The notes beneath the pieces are model-generated. The model did no database searches. It saw only the letters and a list, made by a program, of their open reading frames with translations, and had not been told where the DNA came from. A DNA stretch of 23,178 bases from an uncultured Flavobacterium sp. (GTDB lineage Bacteria > Bacteroidota > Bacteroidia > Flavobacteriales > Flavobacteriaceae). Positions 6,448-15,129 of the stretch are shown piece after piece. A program made the position numbers and the translations under genes. The stretch is from contig NZ_CAMLRU010000018.1 in NCBI RefSeq assembly GCF_946482535.1, forward strand, positions 1-23,178, written 5' to 3'. The first letter of the stretch is position 1; the number at the start of each line of letters is the position of its first letter.

Positions 6448-7773
6448 ATGAAAAAATTATTACTTTCATTGTCCTTATTATTTACAGGATTCATTTCAAA
6501 TGCTCAAACATGGAGCACACAAGCCACCGGATTTAATCTTCCTAACAGAGGCCTTTCGGAAATTAATATAGTAGATGCCAATACTGTTTGGGCTTTAGCA
6601 TACGATGGTGCCAATACTGCCAATGTAATTCAGGAATTTACCAAAACAACCAATGGAGGTAGTTCATGGGAGGCAGGAACCATTGAGTTAGGAGATCCTA
6701 CCTTGTCTATCAACAATATTTCGCCGGTTAATGGAACCACGGCTTGGGTAAGTGCATTAGACCCAACCGTAGGAAATAATGGCGTTATTTTTAAAACCAC
6801 TGACGGAGGGGTAAGTTGGGAACAACAAAATGCAGGTGCCTTCAGCGGCTCTACTTCTTTTATAAACGGAGTACATTTTTTTGATGCTAACAATGGGGTT
6901 TCGTTTGGTGATCCGTTAAGCGGAGAATTCGAAATTTACACTACTTCAAACGGAGGTGATTCTTGGACCGCCGTTCCTGCAGCCAATATTCCTAATCCTC
7001 TGGGGTCAGGCTCAACAATTGAATATGGTTACAATGGCGGAAACGTAGCTATTGGAAATACCATTTGGTTGGTAACCAGCAAAGGAAGAATATTGAAATC
7101 CAGCAATATGGGTTTGAATTGGACCGTGTCTCAAGCACCGGTTACCGATTTTGCCGGAACTACCCAAAGTGCCCGATTGACCATGAGTAGTCTTAACAAT
7201 GGATGTTTATTAAAAACTGTTGGAACTACCTATACTTTTTACACCACTTCTGATGGTGGAGCGACTTGGTCTGCAGGTACGCCTTTCACAGGAACTTACA
7301 GAGTATTAGCCTATGTTCCGGGAACAACTACTTTAGTAGCAACATCAGCAGGAACTCCATCAGGATCAGCTTTCAGTAATGACAATGGAACTACTTGGAC
7401 TACAATAGACAGTGGTGCTCAAAGAGGAACTGTTTCTATGTTTAATGCCTCAACTGGATGGTGTGCCGGTTTTTCAGAAGATCCATTTACAGGAGGAATT
7501 TTTAAATTAGACGGTACTCTATCCAATAATGCCTTTACTACTTCTAAATTTAAAATATTTCCAAACCCAACTTCTTCTACTGTGAATTTGTATACTGAAG
7601 GGGTTGATTCCTATACTTTAAAAGTTACTGACTTATCCGGAAAAGTAATCAAAAATCAAGTTTTTAACGGTGTTCAAAACAGTTTAGACATCTCTAATTA
7701 TGCGGCTGGAGTTTATTTCTTTGAAATTATATCCGGAAACCAATCAGAAACTATTAAAATTATGAAAAATTAA
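6448..7773 (+). CDS. T9SS-secreted protein with BNR/Ycf48-like repeats and type A sorting domain
   Basis: The 441-residue product begins with a Sec signal peptide (KK, hydrophobic core at 4-16, likely cut after SNAQ at 17-20). The body carries six Asp-box/BNR-like motifs of the form S/T-x-D/N-x-G-x-x-W: TTNGGSSW, TTDGGVSW, TSNGGDSW, SSNMGLNW, TSDGGATW and SNDNGTTW. Such repeats fold as a beta-propeller, as in Ycf48 and sialidases. The C-terminal about 75 residues, from KIFPNPTSSTVNLY through GVYFFEI to the final KIMKN, form a type A sorting domain recognised by the type IX secretion system, so the protein is exported to the cell surface or medium and the domain removed. No catalytic residues are obvious; binding or adhesion is more likely than catalysis. 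It is a single-gene unit, followed by a strong terminator. Confidence 0.9.
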   Translation: MKKLLLSLSLLFTGFISNAQTWSTQATGFNLPNRGLSEINIVDANTVWALAYDGANTANVIQEFTKTTNGGSSWEAGTIELGDPTLSINNISPVNGTTAWVSALDPTVGNNGVIFKTTDGGVSWEQQNAGAFSGSTSFINGVHFFDANNGVSFGDPLSGEFEIYTTSNGGDSWTAVPAANIPNPLGSGSTIEYGYNGGNVAIGNTIWLVTSKGRILKSSNMGLNWTVSQAPVTDFAGTTQSARLTMSSLNNGCLLKTVGTTYTFYTTSDGGATWSAGTPFTGTYRVLAYVPGTTTLVATSAGTPSGSAFSNDNGTTWTTIDSGAQRGTVSMFNASTGWCAGFSEDPFTGGIFKLDGTLSNNAFTTSKFKIFPNPTSSTVNLYTEGVDSYTLKVTDLSGKVIKNQVFNGVQNSLDISNYAAGVYFFEIISGNQSETIKIMKN

Positions 7774-7794
7774 TTCTAATAATATAGTATTTTT

Positions 7795-7822
7795 AAGGGC
7801 TGACTTTGGTTAGCCCTTTTTT
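7795..7822 (+). terminator. Rho-independent terminator after the T9SS protein gene
   Basis: AAGGGCT (7795-7801) and AGCCCTT (7812-7818) form a 7-bp stem around a 10-base loop, followed by a run of T to 7822. It separates the secreted-protein gene from the glycan locus. Confidence 0.85.
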
Positions 7823-7831
7823 ATTGTTTGT

Positions 7832-9145
7832 ATGTTTAAATTATTTGATTTTACGCTTCGCCTCAGTGGGTATCCTTTAAAAGATGCCCAAGTCGAGTAT
7901 AATAAAATTAAAGCTTTATCAGATATTGATTTTAACAATCATATTGTAAAAAAAAGACAAAACATCGTTGATTTTCACCTCCAAAACAACGCTTCATACA
8001 AGAATTTGGTCGGGAACGCTGACTCCGTTTATTGGGAAAATCTTCCTATAATGACCAAAAAAGATTTCCAAAAACCTTTGGCGGAAAGGCTTTCTGAAAA
8101 TTTTACCCCCAAAAATGTATATGTCAATAAAACGTCAGGTTCCAGTGGAGATCCTTTTATTTTTGCCAAAGATAAGTTTTCACATGCCCTGACTTGGATT
8201 AATATTATTGACCGATTCGGATGGTATGGCATCGATTTTAATCATTCTTTACAAGCCCGTTTTTATGGAATTCCGTTAGATTTTATCGGAAACACTAAAG
8301 AACGTCTTAAAGATTATTTGAGCCATCGCTATCGATTTCCCATTTTTGATTTATCAGACAAAGTTTTGGAAAACGTGTTGGTAAAATTTCAGCAAAAAAA
8401 ATTCGATTATCTCAACGGATATACCAGTTCCATAGTGTTGTTTGCCAAATTTTTACAGCAAAAAAATATCGTCTTAAAAACCATTTGTCCCACCTTAAAA
8501 TGTTGTGTAGTCACTTCGGAAATGTTATTTGACGATGACAAAACGCTGCTCGAAAAACAGTTTGGGGTTCCGGTCATCAATGAATACGGTGCCTCTGAGT
8601 TGGATTTGATTGCTTTTCAAAATCCGCAAGGAGAATGGCAGGTCAATTCAGAAACCTTATTTGTCGAAATTCTGGACGATGAAAACAACGTCTTGCCCTA
8701 TGGAAAAGAAGGGCGCATTGTGATTACCTCCTTATACAACAAAGCACATCCTTTCATTCGTTACGATATAGGCGATATTGGAATTTTAGAGGAAAGCAGT
8801 ACCTTGAAAAAACCCATTCTCAAAAAGCTAATCGGGAGAACCAATGATATTGCCCTACTGCCCAGCGGGAAAAAATCGCCCGGTCTGACTTTTTATTATG
8901 TTACCAAAAGCATTATTAGTGATGATGGAAATGTGAAAGAATTTGTGATAAAACAAACCAAAATCGATACTTTTGACATTGAATATGTGAGTCAAAACGA
9001 ATTGACATCAGACCAAATTCAAAACATTGAAAAAGCCATTACAACTTATTTGGAACCCAATTTGAACTTCACATTTACTCGAAAAACAATATTAGAAAGA
9101 AGCAAAAGCGGCAAATTAAAGCAGTTTGTTTCATTAGTAAAATAG
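7832..9145 (+). CDS. CapK/PaaK-like adenylate-forming enzyme (phenylacetate-CoA ligase family)
   Basis: This 437-residue cytoplasmic protein belongs to the ANL superfamily, close to phenylacetate-CoA ligase and to CapK proteins of capsule clusters. Visible motifs are the ATP phosphate-binding loop TSGSSGDP at 101-108, NEYGASE at 250-256 (adenine/acid-binding motif), RYDIGD at 310-315 and GRTND at 335-339. The family activates a carboxylic acid as an acyl-adenylate and passes it to CoA or another thiol or amine. It heads a + strand unit with wecB (2 bases downstream) and a GT4 gene, so a role in making or attaching an acyl or amino-acyl group on the glycan is plausible but inferred. No acyl-carrier protein is coded nearby. 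It starts 10 bases after the T run of a terminator; I found no clear promoter of its own. Confidence 0.85.
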   Translation: MFKLFDFTLRLSGYPLKDAQVEYNKIKALSDIDFNNHIVKKRQNIVDFHLQNNASYKNLVGNADSVYWENLPIMTKKDFQKPLAERLSENFTPKNVYVNKTSGSSGDPFIFAKDKFSHALTWINIIDRFGWYGIDFNHSLQARFYGIPLDFIGNTKERLKDYLSHRYRFPIFDLSDKVLENVLVKFQQKKFDYLNGYTSSIVLFAKFLQQKNIVLKTICPTLKCCVVTSEMLFDDDKTLLEKQFGVPVINEYGASELDLIAFQNPQGEWQVNSETLFVEILDDENNVLPYGKEGRIVITSLYNKAHPFIRYDIGDIGILEESSTLKKPILKKLIGRTNDIALLPSGKKSPGLTFYYVTKSIISDDGNVKEFVIKQTKIDTFDIEYVSQNELTSDQIQNIEKAITTYLEPNLNFTFTRKTILERSKSGKLKQFVSLVK

Positions 9146-9147
9146 AT

Positions 9148-10233
9148 ATGAAAATCACCATAATAGCCGGTGCAAGACCTAATTTTATCAAAATCGCTCC
9201 CATCATTAAAGCGATTGAAAAAAAGCAAACCGAAGGAGCCAAAATCTCTTATCGGTTGGTACATACCGGTCAGCATTATGACAAAAACCTAAGCGACACT
9301 TTCTTTGAAGAGTTAAGCATTCCGCAACCTCATGCCAATTTAGAAGTAAAAAGTGGCTCTCAAGCCGAGCAAACTGCTGCCATCATGATTGCTTTTGAAA
9401 AAGAATTAATCAGCCATCCTTGTGATTTGGTTTTGGTGGTTGGCGATGTCAACTCGACCATGGCGTGTGCTATTGTGGCCAAAAAATTAAATGTAAAAGT
9501 AGCGCATGTTGAAGCAGGAATTCGATCAGGTGACCTTACCATGCCCGAAGAAATCAACCGCATAGTTACGGATAGCATCACCGATTATTTCTTTACAACC
9601 TCAACAACTGCTTCAGAAAACTTAATCCGTTATGGCGCCGAACCTTCTCATATCCACTTTGTGGGTAATGTGATGATTGACACTTTGTATCAAAATTTGA
9701 ATCGGATTTCCGCTCCGGATTTCTGGAACGAATTTGGATTGGTTTCCGGCCAATATATCGTCTTAACTTTGCATCGCCCTGCGAATGTAGATGAGGAAAA
9801 GTCGTTAACCGAACTGCTCAAAGGCATTGACCAAATGGTTGGAGATAAAAAAATCATCTTCCCTATTCACCCTCGAACCAAAGCTATTTTGGGAGAAAAC
9901 AATTTGGCCTTACAAAACATCCTTTTTGTGGAACCGCAAGGCTATTTGAATTTTATGTTTCTGGTTAAAAACAGTTTCGCTGTGATTACCGATTCGGGCG
10001 GCATTTCTGAGGAAACTACAGTTTTAAATATTCCTTGTTTTACGCTGCGCAACAACACCGAAAGACCCGAGACTCAAACCATCGGCACCAATACTTTGGT
10101 TGGTACTTCTATAACCAATTTGGAAAAGGTGTTTGCCGAATTTATGCACAATGGTCCTCGAAAATCAGGCATACCCGAACTTTGGGACGGAAAAGCTTCT
10201 GAACGCATCATTGAGATTCTTTTACAAAAATAA
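9148..10233 (+). CDS. wecB: UDP-N-acetylglucosamine 2-epimerase (non-hydrolysing)
   Basis: WecB interconverts UDP-GlcNAc and UDP-ManNAc, giving ManNAc units (or ManNAcA after oxidation) for surface glycans. The 361-residue protein has the family motifs in order: GARPNFIK at 8-15, HTGQHYD at 39-45, VGDVNST at 98-104, VEAGIRSGDLTMPEEINR at 121-138 (catalytic Asp/Glu region), LHRPANVD at 208-215, HPRT at 241-244, DSGGISEE at 282-289 and RNNTERPET at 301-309. It is complete. It starts 2 bases after the stop of the CapK-like gene and shares one base with the start of the following GT4 gene, so all three are surely co-transcribed. No UDP-ManNAc dehydrogenase (wecC) is visible, so ManNAc itself or a later modification elsewhere is expected. 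Confidence 0.95.
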   Translation: MKITIIAGARPNFIKIAPIIKAIEKKQTEGAKISYRLVHTGQHYDKNLSDTFFEELSIPQPHANLEVKSGSQAEQTAAIMIAFEKELISHPCDLVLVVGDVNSTMACAIVAKKLNVKVAHVEAGIRSGDLTMPEEINRIVTDSITDYFFTTSTTASENLIRYGAEPSHIHFVGNVMIDTLYQNLNRISAPDFWNEFGLVSGQYIVLTLHRPANVDEEKSLTELLKGIDQMVGDKKIIFPIHPRTKAILGENNLALQNILFVEPQGYLNFMFLVKNSFAVITDSGGISEETTVLNIPCFTLRNNTERPETQTIGTNTLVGTSITNLEKVFAEFMHNGPRKSGIPELWDGKASERIIEILLQK

Positions 10234-11417
10234 TGGAAGAAATCCTCATCATATCCAACTACTATCCGCCGGAAAAAGGGGCGGCCGCCAACAGAATTGA
10301 ACAATTGGCTTTGAAGTTGCACCAACATCATTACAAAGTTTCCGTTGTTTGTCCGTTGGGCAATTATCCCGAAGGCGCTTTATTTCCGGAATATAAAGGC
10401 AAATTTTCGGTTACTGAAAACCGGGACAACATTACGGTAAAAAGATTGTGGATTTATCCTAGCATCAGCAAAAATATATTGGTTAGGATTGTTTCTGTTT
10501 TGTCTTTTTCGATGAGTATATTCTGCTATTTGGTATTCAAAAAAACACCTCAAAAAGTAATTGTTCAATCACCTCCGCTGTTGCTTTCCTTTATTGCTGT
10601 TTTTGTCCTTTCGTTAAAAAACAAAAAAATAATTCTCAACGTTTCCGATTTATGGCCATTAGCGGCCATCGAATTAAAGGCATTGAAAGAAGGCTCTTTT
10701 TCGCATAAGATTTCTTTGTTTTTTGAGCGCTATATCTACCATAAAGCCAGTTTGATTTTGGGACAATCTAAGGAAATAATAACCCATGTGGGAAGCATTG
10801 CTCCTCAGAAACAATGTCATCTTTACCGAAATTATCCCGACCATCAAGTAACCGAAATGGAGTTGAAAACGTTGGAAAACCAACCCATAAAAATCTTTTA
10901 TGCCGGTCTTTTAGGAGTGGCTCAAGGGGTTTTGGAACTCTGTGAAAAAATCGATTTAAACGGATTAAATATCGAATTACACTTGTTTGGTGATGGTGCA
11001 GAGAAGAATCAAATAGAAGCGTTGATTTTGGCCCAAAAAGAGTCGAAAATAGTCTTTCACGGCATGATGGAACGAAAAGCTTTGCACGAAACTTTAAAAA
11101 CTTTTGACATTGCTATTGTGCCTTTAAAAACCAGAATCTATGGTTCTGTTCCTTCTAAAATTTTTGAATATGGGTCGCTGGGATTTCCGATTCTTTATTT
11201 CGGTGGCGGTGAGGGAGAAACTATTGTTTCCGAAAATGAGCTGGGTTGGCTCGCTCAAGTGGAAGACTTTGCTGATTTGAACCAAAAACTGGTTGAAATT
11301 TCCAAGTTGGGTACAATGGAATTAGATGCGATGAAAAAAAGAATATTCCACACTGCCGAAACCGCATTCGATTTAGACCGACAAATACAAGATTTGATTG
11401 CAAAAGACGTTTTTTAA
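10233..11417 (+). CDS. GT4-family glycosyltransferase (WbuB-like)
   Basis: This 394-residue GT-B enzyme resembles WbuB-type transferases of O-antigen clusters. The N-terminal acceptor domain begins ILIISNYYPPEKGAAANR (4-21), the typical glycine-rich opening. A hydrophobic stretch at 86-128 likely anchors it to the inner membrane face, as in WbuB. The donor domain has IFYAGLLGVAQG at 221-232, LFGDG at 251-255 and the nucleotide-sugar-binding region YGSVPSKIFEYGSLGFPILY at 303-322 with the conserved Glu at 312. It overlaps wecB by one base (TAATG), suggesting translational coupling. A ManNAc or HexNAc substrate is plausible from the neighbour but not shown by the sequence. It overlaps the stop of the convergent initiating transferase gene by 4 bases. 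Confidence 0.88.
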   Translation: MEEILIISNYYPPEKGAAANRIEQLALKLHQHHYKVSVVCPLGNYPEGALFPEYKGKFSVTENRDNITVKRLWIYPSISKNILVRIVSVLSFSMSIFCYLVFKKTPQKVIVQSPPLLLSFIAVFVLSLKNKKIILNVSDLWPLAAIELKALKEGSFSHKISLFFERYIYHKASLILGQSKEIITHVGSIAPQKQCHLYRNYPDHQVTEMELKTLENQPIKIFYAGLLGVAQGVLELCEKIDLNGLNIELHLFGDGAEKNQIEALILAQKESKIVFHGMMERKALHETLKTFDIAIVPLKTRIYGSVPSKIFEYGSLGFPILYFGGGEGETIVSENELGWLAQVEDFADLNQKLVEISKLGTMELDAMKKRIFHTAETAFDLDRQIQDLIAKDVF

Positions 11418-12781
11418 TAAGCTTTGTCTTCTCCTTTAAAGATGTTGATTACCGTTTGGAATATGATTTTCAAATCCATAATCATGGACCAATTCTCTAT
11501 GTAAAACACATCTAGTTTGATGCGATTTACCATGTCCTCTTCGGTTTCGATTTCGCCTCTGAAACCTTTGACTTGGGCCAATCCGGTAATACCCGGTTTT
11601 ACATAGTGACGTACCATGTATTTTTTAATTTTGCTGGCGTAGGCTTTGTTTTGAGACCACAAGTGAGGTCTTGGCCCAACAACTGACATATCTCCGAGTA
11701 AAACATTGAAAAACTGTGGCAATTCATCAATACTGGTTTTTCGCATGAACTTACCCATTTTGGTAACTCTCGGATCATTTTTAGAAGCTTCTTTCTCTGT
11801 AAAACCATTCACTTGCATGGAGCGGAATTTGTAACAGAAGAATTCTTCTTCATCAAGACCGGGTCTTCCTTGTTTGAAAAAAACCGGTCCTTTAGATTCC
11901 AATTTGATTAAAACCGCTAAAACAGGAATCAGCCATGAAAGGATAAAGATGATTACGAATAGGGAAAAAATCACGTCAAAAGCTCTCTTAACTCCTTTAA
12001 TGATAGGATTGTGGAGCTGAGTTTTTTGGAGTGATAAAACCGGAAACAACTCGTAGTAATCTACTTTTAGATTTTTAGAAAAAATTTCTTTTGTATCCGG
12101 AATAAACTTGATCACTTTTCTGTTGTCATCGGCAAATTCTACCAATTCTTTGAGTTTTTCGTTGGAAATCTCATTCAGCGAACAATAAATTTCATCGATT
12201 TTATTGTCAAGGGTAAACCGCTTTAGCTCTTCTATTTTCCCTAAAATTTCGGGGTTTTGTTTCTTGTCTGAAAAATAACCGTAAAATCGATAACCGTAAT
12301 CTTTTCTGTTTTCAAAGACTTCTTTCAACCGAATGGCCTCGGGTGTATATCCAATAATTACAGCATTTCTGAAGTTACTACCGGTGACTATGCGGTATTT
12401 TTTTAAGTAGAAAAATAAAAAATATTTAAATGAAAGGATGATAACAAAACTCAGTGTCATGAAGATAGCAATGGCTTTCCCGCTAAAGATGGCTGTTTTG
12501 GCAAATGGAAAAAAGGCAATCACAACCAATAAAAACAGACTGAATTGTTTGACTAATTTCGTGATAATTTCTACCGGCGTTGTAAATCGGAAAACCTCGT
12601 AGTATTTGACAATGATGGCTATGAAAAACCAGGTAAAAGTTTGGTAAAGTAAATAGTAAACAAGATTAAGGTTTAAATCTCTGAAGAAAAATAAACTTAA
12701 AGTAGTCACCACCATCAGATCGAATAAAACGCTTATCGGTCTGATGTATTTTGAATACCTTCCTGTTTGTTGTGCAACCAT
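11414..12781 (-). CDS. Undecaprenyl-phosphate glucose/galactose phosphotransferase (WcaJ-like initiating transferase)
   Basis: This 455-residue enzyme starts glycan synthesis by moving a hexose-1-phosphate from UDP-sugar to undecaprenyl phosphate at the inner membrane. About four N-terminal membrane segments (14-125) lead to a cytoplasmic Rossmann-like domain (137-235), a further hydrophobic segment (268-293) and the bacterial sugar transferase domain (about 262-455). Key motifs are KFRSM at 318-322, DELPQFFNVLLGDMSVVGPRP at 352-372 (shown in part), PGITGLAQV at 396-404 and the Asp in IKLDVFY at 421-427. The layout is of the WcaJ/PglC-extended polyisoprenyl-phosphate hexose-1-phosphate transferase family, so glucose or galactose (or an aminosugar) is likely. 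It is the last gene of a four-gene minus-strand unit, 6 bases after the UDP-xylose synthase gene. Confidence 0.92.
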   Translation of the reverse strand: MVAQQTGRYSKYIRPISVLFDLMVVTTLSLFFFRDLNLNLVYYLLYQTFTWFFIAIIVKYYEVFRFTTPVEIITKLVKQFSLFLLVVIAFFPFAKTAIFSGKAIAIFMTLSFVIILSFKYFLFFYLKKYRIVTGSNFRNAVIIGYTPEAIRLKEVFENRKDYGYRFYGYFSDKKQNPEILGKIEELKRFTLDNKIDEIYCSLNEISNEKLKELVEFADDNRKVIKFIPDTKEIFSKNLKVDYYELFPVLSLQKTQLHNPIIKGVKRAFDVIFSLFVIIFILSWLIPVLAVLIKLESKGPVFFKQGRPGLDEEEFFCYKFRSMQVNGFTEKEASKNDPRVTKMGKFMRKTSIDELPQFFNVLLGDMSVVGPRPHLWSQNKAYASKIKKYMVRHYVKPGITGLAQVKGFRGEIETEEDMVNRIKLDVFYIENWSMIMDLKIIFQTVINIFKGEDKAY

Positions 12782-12787
12782 AAAATA

Positions 12788-13771
12788 CTAATGGATATAT
12801 CCTTTAAAATCTTTGTGTTCCTCTTTCAAAAGCTCTTCACTGGTAAGTGACTTGAAATACTCATAGGTCAACTTCATCCCTTCTGCCCTTTTTACTTTGG
12901 CTTCCCAACCTAAAATTTCTTTAGCTTTGGTAGTATCCGGTTGGCGTTGTAAAGGATCGTTTATCGGCAAAGGATGATAAACAACTTTTTGGTTGGTTCC
13001 GGTTAATTTTATGATTTCTTCTGCAAAATCTTTGATAGTAATTTCATCGGGGTTCCCAATATTAACAGGGTAAACATAATCAGAATGCAATAATCTGAAA
13101 ATACCTTCTACCTGATCGGTCACATAACAAAAAGAACGGGTTTGACTTCCGTCTCCGAAAATGGTCAAATCTTCTCCTCTCAAAGCTTGCCCGATGAATG
13201 CCGGAATAACGCGACCGTCATTCAGTCGCATTCTTGGGCCATAAGTATTGAAAATTCTAACAATTCTGGTTTCCACTCCGTGAAAAGTATGGTAAGCCAT
13301 AGTGATGGATTCTTGAAAACGTTTGGCTTCATCATATACTCCTCTCGGACCGATGGTATTCACGTTTCCATAGTATTCTTCTGTTTGCGGATGAACCAAT
13401 GGGTCGCCATATACTTCCGAGGTAGAGGCTATTAAAATTCGGGCTTTTTTAACTCTTGCCAAACCTAAAAGATTGTGCGTTCCTAAAGAGCCTACTTTTA
13501 AAGTTTGAATTGGAATTTTTAGATAATCTATCGGACTGGCCGGTGAGGCAAAATGCAGAATATAATCAATTTTTCCGGGCACATGAACAAACTTGGTGAC
13601 ATCATGATGGTAAAATTCAAAATTTTTATCCTTGAATAAATGTTCAATGTTTTTTAGATCTCCTGTGATAAGATTGTCCATTCCAATGACAAAATATCCC
13701 TCGGCTATAAACCTATCACAAAGATGGGAACCTAAAAAACCGGCTGCTCCGGTAATTAATATTCTTTTCAT
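12788..13771 (-). CDS. UDP-glucuronate decarboxylase (UDP-xylose synthase), extended SDR
   Basis: This 327-residue short-chain dehydrogenase most resembles UDP-xylose synthases, which convert UDP-glucuronate to UDP-xylose with bound NAD. Visible are the dinucleotide loop GAAGFLGSH at 8-16, the acidic residue and DNLITG at 32-37, [15 protein letters not shown] at 73-87 (highly typical of the family), STSEVYGDP at 116-124 with the catalytic-region Glu119, YDEAKR at 146-151 (Tyr/Lys pair), NTYGPRM at 175-181 and [10 protein letters not shown] at 208-217. The length is normal. The substrate UDP-glucuronate needs a UDP-glucose dehydrogenase, which is not in this window. It lies 5 bases after the Wzy-like gene and 6 bases before the initiating transferase gene in one operon. 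A related dTDP-glucose dehydratase is less likely given the SPASP motif. Confidence 0.9.
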   Translation of the reverse strand: MKRILITGAAGFLGSHLCDRFIAEGYFVIGMDNLITGDLKNIEHLFKDKNFEFYHHDVTKFVHVPGKIDYILHFASPASPIDYLKIPIQTLKVGSLGTHNLLGLARVKKARILIASTSEVYGDPLVHPQTEEYYGNVNTIGPRGVYDEAKRFQESITMAYHTFHGVETRIVRIFNTYGPRMRLNDGRVIPAFIGQALRGEDLTIFGDGSQTRSFCYVTDQVEGIFRLLHSDYVYPVNIGNPDEITIKDFAEEIIKLTGTNQKVVYHPLPINDPLQRQPDTTKAKEILGWEAKVKRAEGMKLTYEYFKSLTSEELLKEEHKDFKGYIH

Positions 13772-13776
13772 AAATT

Positions 13777-15129
13777 TTATGCTGCTTTGGAACTGTTTTG
13801 GGTAATTCCGGAATTAAAAAGGCAATACATTACGGTAAAAAATACCACTCCTCTTTGTCTCCATAAAAATGATTCGGTCAAAAATAAACTTATCATTAGA
13901 ATTGCGAAAGCAAAATGGACAAAATCTTTTGATTTATAAGCATTTTTAACGTTAACTATGAGGATTAATAACAAAATCATAAATCCAAAAAGACCTAATT
14001 CGGCAAAATTCTGAACATATTGATTGTGAAAATTCTTGGTTTGATAACCATCGGTTCCGTCTTTGCCTAAATACAAATTGTATTCTTTTGCTTTTTCTTC
14101 AATTTTAGGATAGGATGCATTTAAGCCGAAGCCGGATAAAAACACTTCATTCTCACTGATTAACTCTAAAAAAATTCTAAACTGATATACCCTAAAGGCG
14201 GTTCCGGGGAAATAGTCGTTAGGTGTAAACGTTTCATTAGTCCAGGCTTCTTTTAAACTCACATAATGCACACCGGCCGGAACACCTTCCACCACATTAG
14301 CGCTCAAACTTTTATCGGTATTGGTATAAAACTCTTGTTGGAATCTGTTTTTAATTCGGCCAAATGAAAAAATAAGGCCAACGATAAGACCAAATACAAT
14401 TAGGTTTCTCAATCGGAGTTTGTGTGACGATTTTGAAAAGAAAAAAACATGCCATAATACCAGTAAAATCAATACTAAAATGATATTCTTGGAAGACAAT
14501 AACAACACAAAGCCAAAGAGTAAAAGCGAAAAAAACCAATCAAGTTTGGACTTTACTTGCTTGGTAAAAAAATAAAAAAACGCTACCGATACAAATACCG
14601 ATACGTGGATCGCATTGAGCAATTTAGGAACCAATCCGAAATCATTGTCGTTAACTCCGTGATAAAAGAACACCCTGGTATCTTGAAGCAGAAAAAATCT
14701 AATAAATGCACGGGCTAAAAAGTAAACCGCTAAGGCAACCATTGAATAGCTGTAAACACCAAGTATTTTTTGCTTTTGTGAAGCCGAAAAATCTTTAATG
14801 AACATAAACCCTAACGGAATTATAAGCAACGCCAATTCCTTGGGTAGTGCCGACAAGGTGTTTTCTTTATCTATTGACCATAGGTAAGACAACGCCATTA
14901 AAATGTATAAAATTATGGGAAACAGTAAAGGCAATTGAAGAACAAAACGGGTCTTTCTCAAAGACACCAAAATCGTTAGCAATAATAAACCTATGGCGAT
15001 ATTGTTGACGGCAAAACTTAACGGAATGGTTATAAGTACTAAAACCAGAGGGATAAAAGAATTATTTTCTTTGTTTTCTTTTATCAGATTTAGAAAAACA
15101 CTCTTCAAAGAGTTGTAAGTATTCCCCAT
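13777..15129 (-). CDS. O-antigen polymerase/ligase family (Wzy/WaaL-like) membrane protein
   Basis: This 450-residue inner membrane protein has about ten membrane segments and a long periplasmic loop at about 258-375. The loop ends with [16 protein letters not shown] at 367-382, the His-centred signature of the Wzy_C/O-antigen ligase family (PF04932). Such proteins either polymerise repeat units (Wzy) or join glycans to lipid A core or proteins (WaaL). Its position directly behind a glycosyltransferase gene and ahead of the UDP-xylose synthase and initiating transferase genes suggests a locus-specific function. The ATG at 15129 gives a 68-base overlap with the end of the upstream glycosyltransferase gene. 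No other ATG occurs before residue 79, so a later start would need a non-ATG codon. Polymerase versus ligase cannot be decided from sequence. Confidence 0.85.
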   Translation of the reverse strand: MGNTYNSLKSVFLNLIKENKENNSFIPLVLVLITIPLSFAVNNIAIGLLLLTILVSLRKTRFVLQLPLLFPIILYILMALSYLWSIDKENTLSALPKELALLIIPLGFMFIKDFSASQKQKILGVYSYSMVALAVYFLARAFIRFFLLQDTRVFFYHGVNDNDFGLVPKLLNAIHVSVFVSVAFFYFFTKQVKSKLDWFFSLLLFGFVLLLSSKNIILVLILLVLWHVFFFSKSSHKLRLRNLIVFGLIVGLIFSFGRIKNRFQQEFYTNTDKSLSANVVEGVPAGVHYVSLKEAWTNETFTPNDYFPGTAFRVYQFRIFLELISENEVFLSGFGLNASYPKIEEKAKEYNLYLGKDGTDGYQTKNFHNQYVQNFAELGLFGFMILLLILIVNVKNAYKSKDFVHFAFAILMISLFLTESFLWRQRGVVFFTVMYCLFNSGITQNSSKAA

